Shown: positions 1 to 8,204 of the stretch, piece after piece
Layout of the letters: each line of letters starts with the position of its first letter
Numbering within the stretch: the stretch's first letter is position 1
NCBI RefSeq assembly: GCF_000227115.2
Contig: NC_016481.1
Coordinates: 699,259-763,258, forward strand
Direction of reading: 5' to 3'
DNA length: 64,000 nucleotides
DNA from: Naumovozyma dairenensis CBS 421
Taxonomy: Eukaryota > Ascomycota > Saccharomycetes > Saccharomycetales > Saccharomycetaceae
Notes under the pieces: generated by a model
Databases searched by the model: none
What the model was told of the DNA's origin: nothing
The model's input: the letters and a program-made list of their open reading frames with translations, nothing else
Made by a program: the position numbers and the translations under genes

Positions 1-346
1 ACTGTGCTGTGGGAAGATGCCTATTGAAAAAATTATGCTAAATCATATATAGAACTTTTATAAACGAAATGAAATAAATAAAAAGATTTAAGAATAACCA
101 CTATCCTTGTCTTTTAGTGAAATAAGGGCCGTAAGCTCCATATAAGGTACATGCACTTATATATCTTTCTTGTTAGAATTATTATAGGTTAATGAAACCA
201 AGATGTTTAAAAATATATGGGCAAAAAAAAGAAGGATAACTGTAAATTAAAGTTATAAAAGAATGGCCTTGTAGAATTAAAAGTAAATTACGGCCATTGG
301 TGCTAACTACATAGTTTAGGTTGAGGAGAACCGGAGTCTGACCATA
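1..346. other. 3' flank of REC107, no gene seen
   Basis: AT-rich sequence downstream of the REC107 stop. I see no open frame with coding character, RNA gene or repeat here. It probably holds the REC107 3' UTR and the flank of a gene outside the window. Confidence 0.5.
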
Positions 347-1449
347 TCATAGTTCAGAAGAATAAGCTAAGACGTCTTTTTTATCCTCGATAAGTTCATT
401 CCATGGTATTATTGTTCTGGTAAGCGATATATCTCGATTAGTAGGCAGTCTATGCTCGTTGTTATTACCGGATGGATTCTCAAACGGTGAGAGAGAGAAT
501 TTTACGTCGTTTTTCATGCTGTTCATCTGTTTTCTTGATCTTGTAATAGGACCGAATGAGGAAGCTTTGATATTTTCGTTCTGTATCCTTTTTAATTCAT
601 CTTCATCTAACGTTGTGCCATTCGATGGTAAATCTTTATGTGTTAATGGAGCCCGAGTCATCAGTCTAGAAATATTACTATTTATCGAATTCATTCCATT
701 TTCTAGAGTAGATTGTCTTTGGCTTAACGTTTGTAAATCATTTGACATAGACAATAACACATCGCCCATGTCCTGTAATTGTTTGTTTACATTGAATAAC
801 ATAGATTGTGTACATTCGTTGGATTTAATAATTTGACGATGTTTATCATCAATATTTCTTCGAAATTTAGCAGTCAATTTCTCCAGTTCATCTTGTTCGA
901 GATTCGATTTAGTATCTGTTCTTTGCCGTTTACTCCGTAAAGTTACCGTTTTATTGACAACATTCTGTGATTGTACTTTTTGATTTTGTACAATAGTTAA
1001 TTGTTTCTCCAGTTTTTTGATTAGTTTCATTACAGCTTCAAATTGATCAGGATGTTCTTATTGAAAGAGAAGAAGTGAATCACATTGTGAGAGCAGCAGT
1101 TAGTAACATAATTTTCTTTTAGAAAGGGCATTATTTAAGAAAAAGAAAAGGGTATTAATATTTATAACTAACCATTTTTCTTTGTAGATATGACGATTTC
1201 ATTTAACGTGCTAATAACTGAGGTCAATTGAGTTGAATTTTTCTTTAATAAACCAATGAGTTCAGATGATTTTTCTCTCAGATCACAGCTTTCTAATTCT
1301 AATTTACCAGCCCATTTTAATATTTCCTTATCAGCTTCATTCAGTTTTAGGGGCGATGAATTATGCGATGATCTTACTGGAGACGAGATCACTATTGAAG
1401 AGGAACTAGTGATATCCGTTGATATATCTTCAGTGGAAGTTCTTGCCAT
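347..1449 (-). CDS. REC107: Meiotic recombination protein Rec107/Mer2, two exons
   Basis: Joined from exon 1 (1449 down to 1173) and exon 2 (1056 down to 347), 328 residues against 314 in S. cerevisiae. Mer2 is part of the Rec114-Mei4-Mer2 complex on chromosome axes that activates Spo11 double-strand breaks. Exon 1 carries the conserved block DKEILKWAGKLELES. Exon 2 carries CTQSMLFNV and a coiled-coil stretch, and ends with the family motif RTIIPW near the C-terminus. The two pieces join in phase at codon G|AA (Glu93), giving KKN-E-HPDQFEAVMK. Neighbours LSM8 and MDE1 are in the S. cerevisiae order (YJR021C, YJR022W, YJR024C). Splicing is probably meiosis-specific, since the 5' splice site is weak and a Mer1 enhancer lies in the intron. 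Identity is firm. The 3' splice site (AAG at 1057-1059) is inferred from phase and the in-frame stop just before it. Confidence 0.93.
1057..1172 (-). other. REC107: REC107 intron, 116 nt, noncanonical 5' splice site
   Basis: On the minus strand the intron opens with GTTAGT (1172 down to 1167) instead of GTATGT. It has a perfect TACTAAC branch point at about 1097-1103 and ends in AAG just before 1056. Intron retention would stop translation at once, because the second codon-length triplet of the intron reads TAG (1168-1170). A weak 5' site is the known signature of Mer1-dependent meiotic introns in S. cerevisiae (REC107, HFM1, AMA1, SPO22). Confidence 0.88.
1148..1155 (-). promoter_or_regulatory. 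Mer1 splicing enhancer (ATACCCTT)
   Basis: The minus strand reads ATACCCTT, an exact match to the Mer1 intronic enhancer AYACCCUY. It starts 11 nt after the 5' splice-site hexamer of the REC107 intron, the position used by known Mer1 targets. An eight-base match could be chance, but its location inside this particular intron makes it convincing. Confidence 0.85.
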
Positions 1450-1810
1450 TTATGCAATTCAAATTTGTTTATGATTTATTTATTTGGTTGTTGGCTTGGA
1501 GGCCCTGTTAATTTCTTCTGAATTGATCTTGCTTGTTTGTTTGTTTGTTCGTTTGTTTGTTTACCGTAACGTTATTCAGTTTTTTTGAAGATCCTAATTT
1601 CGTATTATCTCGCAATTACATGAATTTTTAAAAATTCAGTACAATTTGGCCCATAATACGTAAAGATGATGTTGAGTCTGCAGCCCTTTCATGAACCAAA
1701 GGGTAAACAAACAGACATTATAGTAGCAGGTCTGGTAACCAAGGGTCAATTGGTAAAAGTGAGGTGAGATAGAGTAAAGAATATCGAAAGGAAACAGTCT
1801 TAAAACACAT
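1450..1810. promoter_or_regulatory. Divergent REC107/LSM8 promoter with TTTG repeat
   Basis: This interval between divergent REC107 and LSM8 must hold both promoters. It contains an imperfect TTTG tetranucleotide run at about 1533-1561. I did not find a URS1 core (GGCGGC) here, unlike at SPO16 and REC104. Confidence 0.55.
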
Positions 1811-2173
1811 ATGTCACCATTACTAAAAGATTATTTGAATAAAAAAATTGTCATAATAACAGTAGAAGGGAGCTGTTATTTAGCTATGTTGGAGGGTTAT
1901 GATAAATATACAAACCTAATAGTATCAGATGTACGTAATAGGTTTGATGATAAGTTAATCTCACAATTTCAAATGCTTCGAGGTAGTGAAATTGTCACAT
2001 GTGGACTAATAGAGGAAGAAACGAAGGAAACAGATGAAAAGGAAGAATTTAACAAGGAAGCTACAAAAGATGAACAGGATGTAGTGATACCGAAGCTGAA
2101 AGACACTAGAAATAGAGTTGCCAATGAACATTTGATATGGCAAAAAGTGTATGAAAAGAAAGGGTTAAGTTAA
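1811..2173 (+). CDS. LSM8: U6 snRNA-associated Sm-like protein Lsm8
   Basis: A 120-residue protein of the Sm/Lsm family (S. cerevisiae Lsm8 has 109). Lsm8 replaces Lsm1 in the nuclear Lsm2-8 ring, which binds the 3' uridine tract of U6 snRNA. The Sm1 motif covers roughly residues 1-40 (LKDYLNKKI, LEGYDKYTNLIVSDV) and the Sm2 motif follows (LRGSEIVTCGLIEE). The C-terminal third is charged and lysine/glutamate rich, a modest lineage-specific tail. It sits between REC107 and MDE1 as in S. cerevisiae, which supports orthology over other Lsm paralogues. The start is the first ATG of the frame and directly precedes the Sm fold. Confidence 0.95.
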   Translation: MSPLLKDYLNKKIVIITVEGSCYLAMLEGYDKYTNLIVSDVRNRFDDKLISQFQMLRGSEIVTCGLIEEETKETDEKEEFNKEATKDEQDVVIPKLKDTRNRVANEHLIWQKVYEKKGLS

Positions 2174-2277
2174 GTTATGGGTTATCTATCGATTGTAATT
2201 ATACAGTTTTTTAAGACAGACAAATAAAAGTATAGAATAATAAAGACCTATTTATATTTTATACCCTATACCCCAAA

Positions 2278-3006
2278 TTATTTTAAATAATTCTTTTCTT
2301 CTCCAATGCCACAAGTGGTGGGAATACCTAATTGATACATCTTGATAGCCAGCTCCATTAAATAATCAATTGCTTCGTTATAGATTTTTGCTTTATCGAT
2401 TGTTGGGCCCCAGACAAAAATTCCATGTCTTCTTACGATGACAGCGCAAGTGTGAGGATTTTTATCCAACACGTCATTTAAACTATCAATCAAGTCTTCC
2501 TCGTGGGCCACATTCTCGATGATTGGGATACTTAATGTATCAAAAAATGATAACGATATATCTTTACCAGTTGTTGGATCAATGTTACCACTAGGAATTG
2601 CTTTGATCTGTTCAATATTAGCAATTTTCAATTGATCTTTAAAAATCAATGAACAAACATCAGCATTTTGAGAATGAGTATGGATGATTCCACCAGCATT
2701 TCTTTTCTTGTAACATGCAAGGAATAATGGAGTGCAAGCACTTGGTTTATATTTTGGTGGAACTCGTAAATATTCTAAGGTTTGAGAATCCATAACAAAT
2801 ATATCTTCTGGTTTCATTTGTTCCTTTTGAACACCTGAAGGTGCTAAATAATAATGATTTGTAGTGGGATGCTTCATTGATATGCCTCCACCAGTTCCTG
2901 TACACCAGTTATTGTGGAAGAATTGTTCACATAGAGTACAAATTAAATTCGCTGGATGTCTTGGGTCATCCGAATGGATTAGTGAGTCGTCATTTTGATT
3001 GGACAT
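2278..3006 (-). CDS. MDE1: Methylthioribulose-1-phosphate dehydratase
   Basis: A 242-residue class II aldolase/adducin-family protein (S. cerevisiae Mde1 has 244). It dehydrates 5-methylthioribulose-1-phosphate in the cytosolic methionine salvage pathway. Zinc ligands are visible as HTHSQNADV (His109 and His111) and a third histidine at RRHGIFVWG (about residue 194). The substrate-loop segment GTGGGISMK lies near residue 37. The gene is convergent with LSM8, leaving about 100 bp between stops, as in S. cerevisiae. No truncation or frame problem is seen. Confidence 0.94.
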   Translation of the reverse strand: MSNQNDDSLIHSDDPRHPANLICTLCEQFFHNNWCTGTGGGISMKHPTTNHYYLAPSGVQKEQMKPEDIFVMDSQTLEYLRVPPKYKPSACTPLFLACYKKRNAGGIIHTHSQNADVCSLIFKDQLKIANIEQIKAIPSGNIDPTTGKDISLSFFDTLSIPIIENVAHEEDLIDSLNDVLDKNPHTCAVIVRRHGIFVWGPTIDKAKIYNEAIDYLMELAIKMYQLGIPTTCGIGEEKNYLK

Positions 3007-3772
3007 TTTTTAGTGTATGTGCATAGAGGACTAATGAACCATTATTTTAGATATTTGTTCCCTTGATAGACCGTGGCCATCGAGATTAAAAGAAAGTTAA
3101 AAGCTAGAACGATGAAATTTTTCATGTTAGGATAATCGAACTTGGCGATGCCCATAATGGCTAAACCGAAATTTTATAGAGTAAACGAGACTGAAGATAA
3201 TTAATTTTGAATACGTTGACTTCATTATTTGCAATATTTGGTAGTATAATATTCTTTTGTTTGATCTGAAGGTAACTGGGTTTGCTGTTTTGGATGTCTT
3301 GGAAGTTTTGAGTTCTTTATTTACATTTTGTAACAAAAAAATTGAAATTTAAACAAGATTTTTTAATGCAAATATCAAGGTATTACTAACCGTAAAGTAA
3401 ACAAAAAAGGAATGAACATGATGAACTTCTGGAAAAGCGTACCTCTTACTTTCCAGAAACGGGTTATTGGATACATATAAATTGGATTTGCTGCCTATAT
3501 TTGTTAATGGGTGAGAAGGAATTCATTAAAACACTCTCAAAAATGTTCTATATTAAATACTAACCAAGATGTGTAGCTGACAGCTGAGAATTGATGTCAA
3601 ATGGAAGAACGGGATATATGGTACTTTCAAGAAATACCCTTCTATTTAAAATACCGCTACTATCTTATTGGTATATACTAGTTACTTTAGAATATTCGAA
3701 GATCTTCCCGGAAGGAAGCTTGCTTTCGTCTTAATCCCCAACAGGTTGGTGAGTACGTAGTAATGCTTAAAT

Positions 3773-3814
3773 GAAGTGAAGTGAAGTGAAGTGAAGTGAA
3801 GTGAAGTGAAGTGA
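3773..3814 (+). repeat. (GAAGT)8 pentanucleotide microsatellite
   Basis: Eight perfect tandem copies of GAAGT followed by GA, in the MDE1-STU2 intergenic region. It abuts a second, unrelated tandem repeat a few bases later. Confidence 0.95.
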
Positions 3815-3819
3815 GACCC

Positions 3820-3867
3820 AAAACAAAAACAAAAACAAAAACAAAAACAAAAACGAAAACGAAAACG
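3820..3867 (+). repeat. (AAAAAC)n / (GAAAAC)n hexanucleotide microsatellite
   Basis: About eight tandem hexamers: AAAAAC units grading into GAAAAC units at the right end. Base composition differs from the GAAGT array beside it, so these are two independent expansions. Confidence 0.93.
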
Positions 3868-4242
3868 TCCCAATGGAGACAACTGCAACTATGAGACAAC
3901 TCACAACTCAATCAATCAATAAACGTCACAGAAAGAATAAGTGACAGTCACCTTCAATTTTATTAGGTGTCAACCGGGTAACGGTAATTTGATGCCCGAG
4001 ACGCCAAATTTTTGAAAACATCGAAAAACACGACAAGCAAATAAACAAACAAAAACAATGGTAACAAAAACAAGTACATGGACAAGGATAAGCATAACGA
4101 AAACCAAGGAAAGGCGGGGAAACCATATTTTTCAACGTGGGAAGAGACAACTAATTGATCTCTTACTTTTGGCTTCTAGTTGTATTACAAAGAAACTCCC
4201 ATATCCACACGCATATATTACTTGAAAAGACCCTCATTCATT

Positions 4243-6870
4243 ATGAATCAACAACCGGACGAGGACAACTATTCAGAACTACCATTACTCGAGCGATTAC
4301 AACACAAAGTTTGGAAAGCTCGTTTGAATGGGTACCAGGAATTGAAAACAACTCTACTGAACTATGATAATATAGAAAGAAACCCAAATAAAGATCCCGA
4401 ATTAACAACTTTTTGGAGAGATCCATCTCTATTCAATAAATTCATCACAGATTCAAACGTCGTTGCTCAAGAAAATGCCATCTTAGCTTTAGAAGCTTTG
4501 ATTTTAACATTTAAACCGTATACTTCAACAAAACATGCAACAACTGCTCTTCTACCAACATGGATACCGTCTTTAGTTGAAAAAGGGATGTCTTCTAATA
4601 GAGCAACAACTAAAAATAAATCATTAGAATGCATCATGTTATTAGCATCATTAGATACGTCCATAAGTTTAACATTGGAACTAATATTAACGATATTTAA
4701 CAATAATTCCACTCCGAAAAAGATTCAACCACCAAAATTATTAGTTGGTGCATTAATCTGTATATCTGAATTAATAAAATCTTATGGTTTAATTAACGTT
4801 CAAATTCAAACAATGTTACCTCAATTAGTAACACCTTTAATAACATTGGCAAACCACGCGGATAAAAACGTTAGAGCAGAAACTTTGAACCTAATAGTTA
4901 ACATATTTAATACTACAGGCCGAAATAAATTGGTTTTACAAGATCTCTTATTGGATCATTTGAAACCAATTCAACAAAGGGATCTGGATAAATTATTCGA
5001 GAAAAGTTCCGCACAACCACAATTATCAACAAGACTATTTGAATGGCAAAGAAGAGAAATTGAACTGGAAAAACAACGGAAAGCTAAACAAGAACAACTT
5101 GATGCCCAATCCAAACTAATCGATAACGATGGCGATACTGACATGGATATGAATGCCAATACTAATATGAGATCATCAAATGCTACAAATAACATTGACC
5201 CATTTGTAATGTTACCAGAAGAAACAATATTAGATAAATTACCGGAAGATTTCAATTCAAGAATTACTTCTTCCAAATGGAAAGATAGAGTTGAAGTATT
5301 AGAAGAATTTTATGATACAACTTTAACTAAAGTTAAAAAATTAAGATTTAAAAATCAAGATTATTCTCATCTTTTAAACATTTATGCAAATATTATTCAA
5401 AAGGATCCAAACGTTCAAGCAGTTACATTAGCGTCTGATTCTGTATTCATTCTATGTGAAAAATTAAGAACTCCAGGATTTAATAAACATTATCTTTCCA
5501 TTGTATTTTTACCTCTATTAGAAAGAACCAAAGAGAGGAAACCATCTGTCATCGAATCAATAAGGAAAGCTTTAAAGTTATTATGTCAATTTTATAATCC
5601 TTTGAACAGTAATGGTAATAATGAAGATATGCTTCATGAAATTACTACTATATTCATGAAACATAAAACACCACAAGTTAGGTTAGAAAATTCCACTTTA
5701 TTTAAATATGTTTTGGAAAATTCATTCGCTAATGGGAATAATCCAATCCCATTATTAACAAGACATTTAAATGAAGATATTATTCCTTCTGTAGTTCATA
5801 TCGTCAATGATACTCAACCAAATATTAGGTCTATCGGATTCGAATGTTTAGCTATCTTGATCAAAATTTTGGGAATGAGACCTCTCAATGAAACGATGGA
5901 GAAGTTAGATAATCAAGAAAAGGAAAAAATTGAATCATTGATTGATACCTTGCCATCATTTACTATTCGAAAGACATCATCATCATCTTTATCATCAGCG
6001 AATGCTAATTCAACACCTACATCAACAACACTCATAAAGAGACCTAACTCATTAGTTCCACCTATAATACCATCTAAGAGAAGTGCCACCTCACCCTTGA
6101 AGAAAACGAATTTACAACCTAAATCAAGAGTATTATTAACATCAAGATCTTTAACAATGCCTGAAACTCCTTCAACAGCAGCGCCTCATTCTCAGCCATC
6201 TACTAGGATGCCATTACGATCAAATGATAATGGTAACACTAGTAAACTAAATACTGAATTAAGAATTCAATTAGATAAATTAGAAAATGAAAAGAAAAAA
6301 TGGATTGAAGAAAGACAAAGCTTTTTAGAAAGGATAAATTCGTTAGAAAATGTAAAATTAGAAATGAATAAAGAAATTGAAATTTTAAAAGAACAATCAA
6401 ATAAAAGTCAATCTGATTTATACGAAAAAAATTTACAATTAAGGTCAAAAGAATTACAAATTAATAGATCACAAGATAAGATTACTCATTTAGAAAATGA
6501 ATTGAAAAGACTACAACAACAACAACAACAACAACAGAAACCACAAAATCAATTTAATATAATGGCGTCACCATCTTTAAATAATCATATCAATGACAAT
6601 AATATAAGAACTGAACCAACAGTGCATAACAATATATCGCCTTCAATTAATAATCACGCTAATAATAGCAAAATAAATACGACCCCATATGAGAGAAGAA
6701 GATTAAGTACATCGAGTGACGATTTACCACGACGAGTAGATTCATTACAGTTAGACTCATCATCTAGCGATCTATCTTCTAATTTAATTAAAGAAGAAAG
6801 TTGGAAACGTGCAGCTGAAGTCACTAAACAATTAAAAGCAAGGATACAAAGGAATGAAAATAAGGAATAA
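4243..6870 (+). CDS. STU2: Microtubule polymerase Stu2 (XMAP215 family)
   Basis: 875 residues from the ATG at 4243 (S. cerevisiae has 888). An in-frame ATG at 4180 would add 21 residues unlike the family N-terminus, while MNQQPDEDNYSELPLLERL matches it, so I chose 4243. Stu2 is the essential plus-end microtubule polymerase at kinetochores and spindle pole bodies. TOG1 (residues 1-245; LLERLQHKVWKARLNGYQEL) and TOG2 (about 310-560; SSKWKDRVEVLEEFY) are HEAT arrays. A Ser/Lys-rich basic linker (about 560-650) follows, then a coiled-coil dimerisation helix (about 660-755), a glutamine run (QQQQQQQQ) and a C-terminal segment (EESWKRAAEVTKQLKARI) for partner binding. It lies next to PDC1 as in S. 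cerevisiae (YLR045C, YLR044C). Confidence 0.94.
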   Translation: MNQQPDEDNYSELPLLERLQHKVWKARLNGYQELKTTLLNYDNIERNPNKDPELTTFWRDPSLFNKFITDSNVVAQENAILALEALILTFKPYTSTKHATTALLPTWIPSLVEKGMSSNRATTKNKSLECIMLLASLDTSISLTLELILTIFNNNSTPKKIQPPKLLVGALICISELIKSYGLINVQIQTMLPQLVTPLITLANHADKNVRAETLNLIVNIFNTTGRNKLVLQDLLLDHLKPIQQRDLDKLFEKSSAQPQLSTRLFEWQRREIELEKQRKAKQEQLDAQSKLIDNDGDTDMDMNANTNMRSSNATNNIDPFVMLPEETILDKLPEDFNSRITSSKWKDRVEVLEEFYDTTLTKVKKLRFKNQDYSHLLNIYANIIQKDPNVQAVTLASDSVFILCEKLRTPGFNKHYLSIVFLPLLERTKERKPSVIESIRKALKLLCQFYNPLNSNGNNEDMLHEITTIFMKHKTPQVRLENSTLFKYVLENSFANGNNPIPLLTRHLNEDIIPSVVHIVNDTQPNIRSIGFECLAILIKILGMRPLNETMEKLDNQEKEKIESLIDTLPSFTIRKTSSSSLSSANANSTPTSTTLIKRPNSLVPPIIPSKRSATSPLKKTNLQPKSRVLLTSRSLTMPETPSTAAPHSQPSTRMPLRSNDNGNTSKLNTELRIQLDKLENEKKKWIEERQSFLERINSLENVKLEMNKEIEILKEQSNKSQSDLYEKNLQLRSKELQINRSQDKITHLENELKRLQQQQQQQQKPQNQFNIMASPSLNNHINDNNIRTEPTVHNNISPSINNHANNSKINTTPYERRRLSTSSDDLPRRVDSLQLDSSSSDLSSNLIKEESWKRAAEVTKQLKARIQRNENKE

Positions 6871-7034
6871 TTTAAATAATAATACGAATGCTTCAATAAA
6901 TTTGAATAGTCCTGCTGCTGATGGTAATTAAGACTTTTTCGGGATCGATGTTGACCTTTAATAAAAAATTAATATTGTATGATATTGATATACACAAAAT
7001 ATATATATCTAATGACAAAAAAGACGTATATTGC

Positions 7035-7065
7035 ACACACATATATATATATATATATATGTGTA
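7035..7065. repeat. (CA)n(TA)n(TG)n self-complementary dinucleotide tract
   Basis: A CACAC start, about ten AT dinucleotides and a GTGTAT end form a self-complementary tract between STU2 and PDC1. It could extrude as a hairpin, and its length is likely to vary. Confidence 0.9.
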
Positions 7066-7439
7066 TTTACGTATTATGGTACTACTAGCGACTTTTTTTT
7101 GACTGTATAATTTAGTGGAATCCCATAATTTTGGATTTCCTCGAGAAGAACTGTGGGAAAGTTCCAGCAAAAAATTAAGGCATACAAAAGGTGAACGGAA
7201 CGGCGCCAACACCAGAAAAAAATCCGGGGTAAGCTAACAGAAGAACAGGCACCACACACACATATTTAAGCGAAGCATTTTCACTAACTCCGTGTCGAAG
7301 CTTCTTATTCCCCAGCACAGACAATGCCTGAGAGACAAAGTTTGCTTCATCTTCCATAAGATGGATTTATATTATGTTTGGTATGCACGGCAAATCACAA
7401 ACGCCAAAAAAGGGGAGCTCCGTAGCTTTGAAGACTAAA

Positions 7440-7459
7440 NNNNNNNNNNNNNNNNNNNN
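7440..7459. other. Assembly gap (20 N) flanked by a 14-bp direct repeat
   Basis: Twenty N bases. GTAGCTTTGAAGAC occurs on both sides, at 7422-7435 and 7460-7473. The contig ends therefore overlap or a short tandem repeat spans the gap, and the true gap size may be zero or negative. Confidence 0.97.
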
Positions 7460-7660
7460 GTAGCTTTGAAGACAAAACTTTGATCATAATAACGAAAAAG
7501 TTAATGTTCGGGATTTAGCTATTTCTCTTTTCTCCGGAAGATTTCGGGGCATCGCTGCACATAATATCGTCAGTTCAAGGTAGAGTGATAAACTGCGTAC
7601 GTACATTTCTTCCTTAGACAAACGTTGAAAAAATCAGATGGAAAAATATCGTTTTCTTCT

Positions 7661-7676
7661 TCACCCAGACATCCTT
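7661..7676 (+). promoter_or_regulatory. Rap1-like site with adjacent Gcr1 CATCC box
   Basis: The sequence CACCCAGACATCC overlaps a Rap1-type core (CCCAGACAT) with a CATCC Gcr1 core, about 530 bp upstream of the PDC1 ATG. Rap1-Gcr1 composites drive glycolytic genes including PDC1 in S. cerevisiae. Coordinates are within a base or two. Confidence 0.5.
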
Positions 7677-7717
7677 TCATGATATCAACGAATTATTTTG
7701 CAAAATTGGGATTCCAT

Positions 7718-7740
7718 TAAATGCATAATTTATGCATTTA
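7718..7740. repeat. 23-bp palindrome in the PDC1 promoter
   Basis: Arms TAAATGCATAA and TTATGCATTTA are perfect inverted repeats around one central T. Each arm contains ATGCAT. It could be a homodimer binding site or a hairpin. I know of no named factor for the full site. Confidence 0.85.
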
Positions 7741-8204
7741 TTCAAATTTCACAATCAATATGAATTTATGAACACCCATAACTTCCATTGGATTTCAGTT
7801 CTTCTCATCAATTTGAGTAAAAATTTGAATGAAAAGCGCCAATTGTTCGGCAAATCAAGAATATTTTTTTTTTATTTTATTGTCTTTTTGCTCTTTTTTT
7901 CAATCTGCCACGTTATCTTGGCAGCGATGAGAACAATTCAAATGTTTCAGCGCACGAAACGTCAACTGTGTTGTTTATGCACGCACACACGTAAACAAAA
8001 AATATTGGCAATTCTGCTCATCGAAAATTTTTTCAGATCCTTTAAATCTGATCTTTCACATCTGAAAACAAAAACAAAAAGTATATAAACATTAGGTCAA
8101 TTATGTAAAAATGTTCCTATATCTTTACTCAATTTTTTTTAAATTATCAATTTTTGTTCCCCTTTTTGGAAAAACACCATCACAGATCAAAAACATAATC
8201 AAAA

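Larger units (their letters stand above)
3007..4242. other. Intergenic MDE1-STU2, promoters plus two simple repeats
   Basis: 1.2 kb between divergent MDE1 and STU2. This is also where gene order switches from S. cerevisiae chromosome X genes to a chromosome XII block. Apart from two adjacent microsatellites (3773-3814 and 3820-3867) I see no gene. Short frames here look like chance. Confidence 0.5.
6871..8204. promoter_or_regulatory. STU2-PDC1 intergenic region / PDC1 promoter
   Basis: 1.3 kb upstream of a very highly expressed glycolytic gene. It holds an AT dinucleotide tract, the assembly gap, a Rap1/Gcr1-like site (about 7661-7676), a near-perfect palindrome (7718-7740), pyrimidine-rich tracts, and an A/C-rich leader just before the ATG. 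Open frames here are short and non-coding in character. Confidence 0.6.

Noticed and set aside
3127..3336. 69-codon frame between MDE1 and STU2
   Set aside because: Lys/Thr/Ser-rich opening and no conserved motif, most likely chance.
7732..8088. 118-codon frame in the PDC1 promoter
   Set aside because: Phe/Ile/Lys-rich composition expected of AT-rich DNA, no family resemblance, and it occupies the position of the known promoter.
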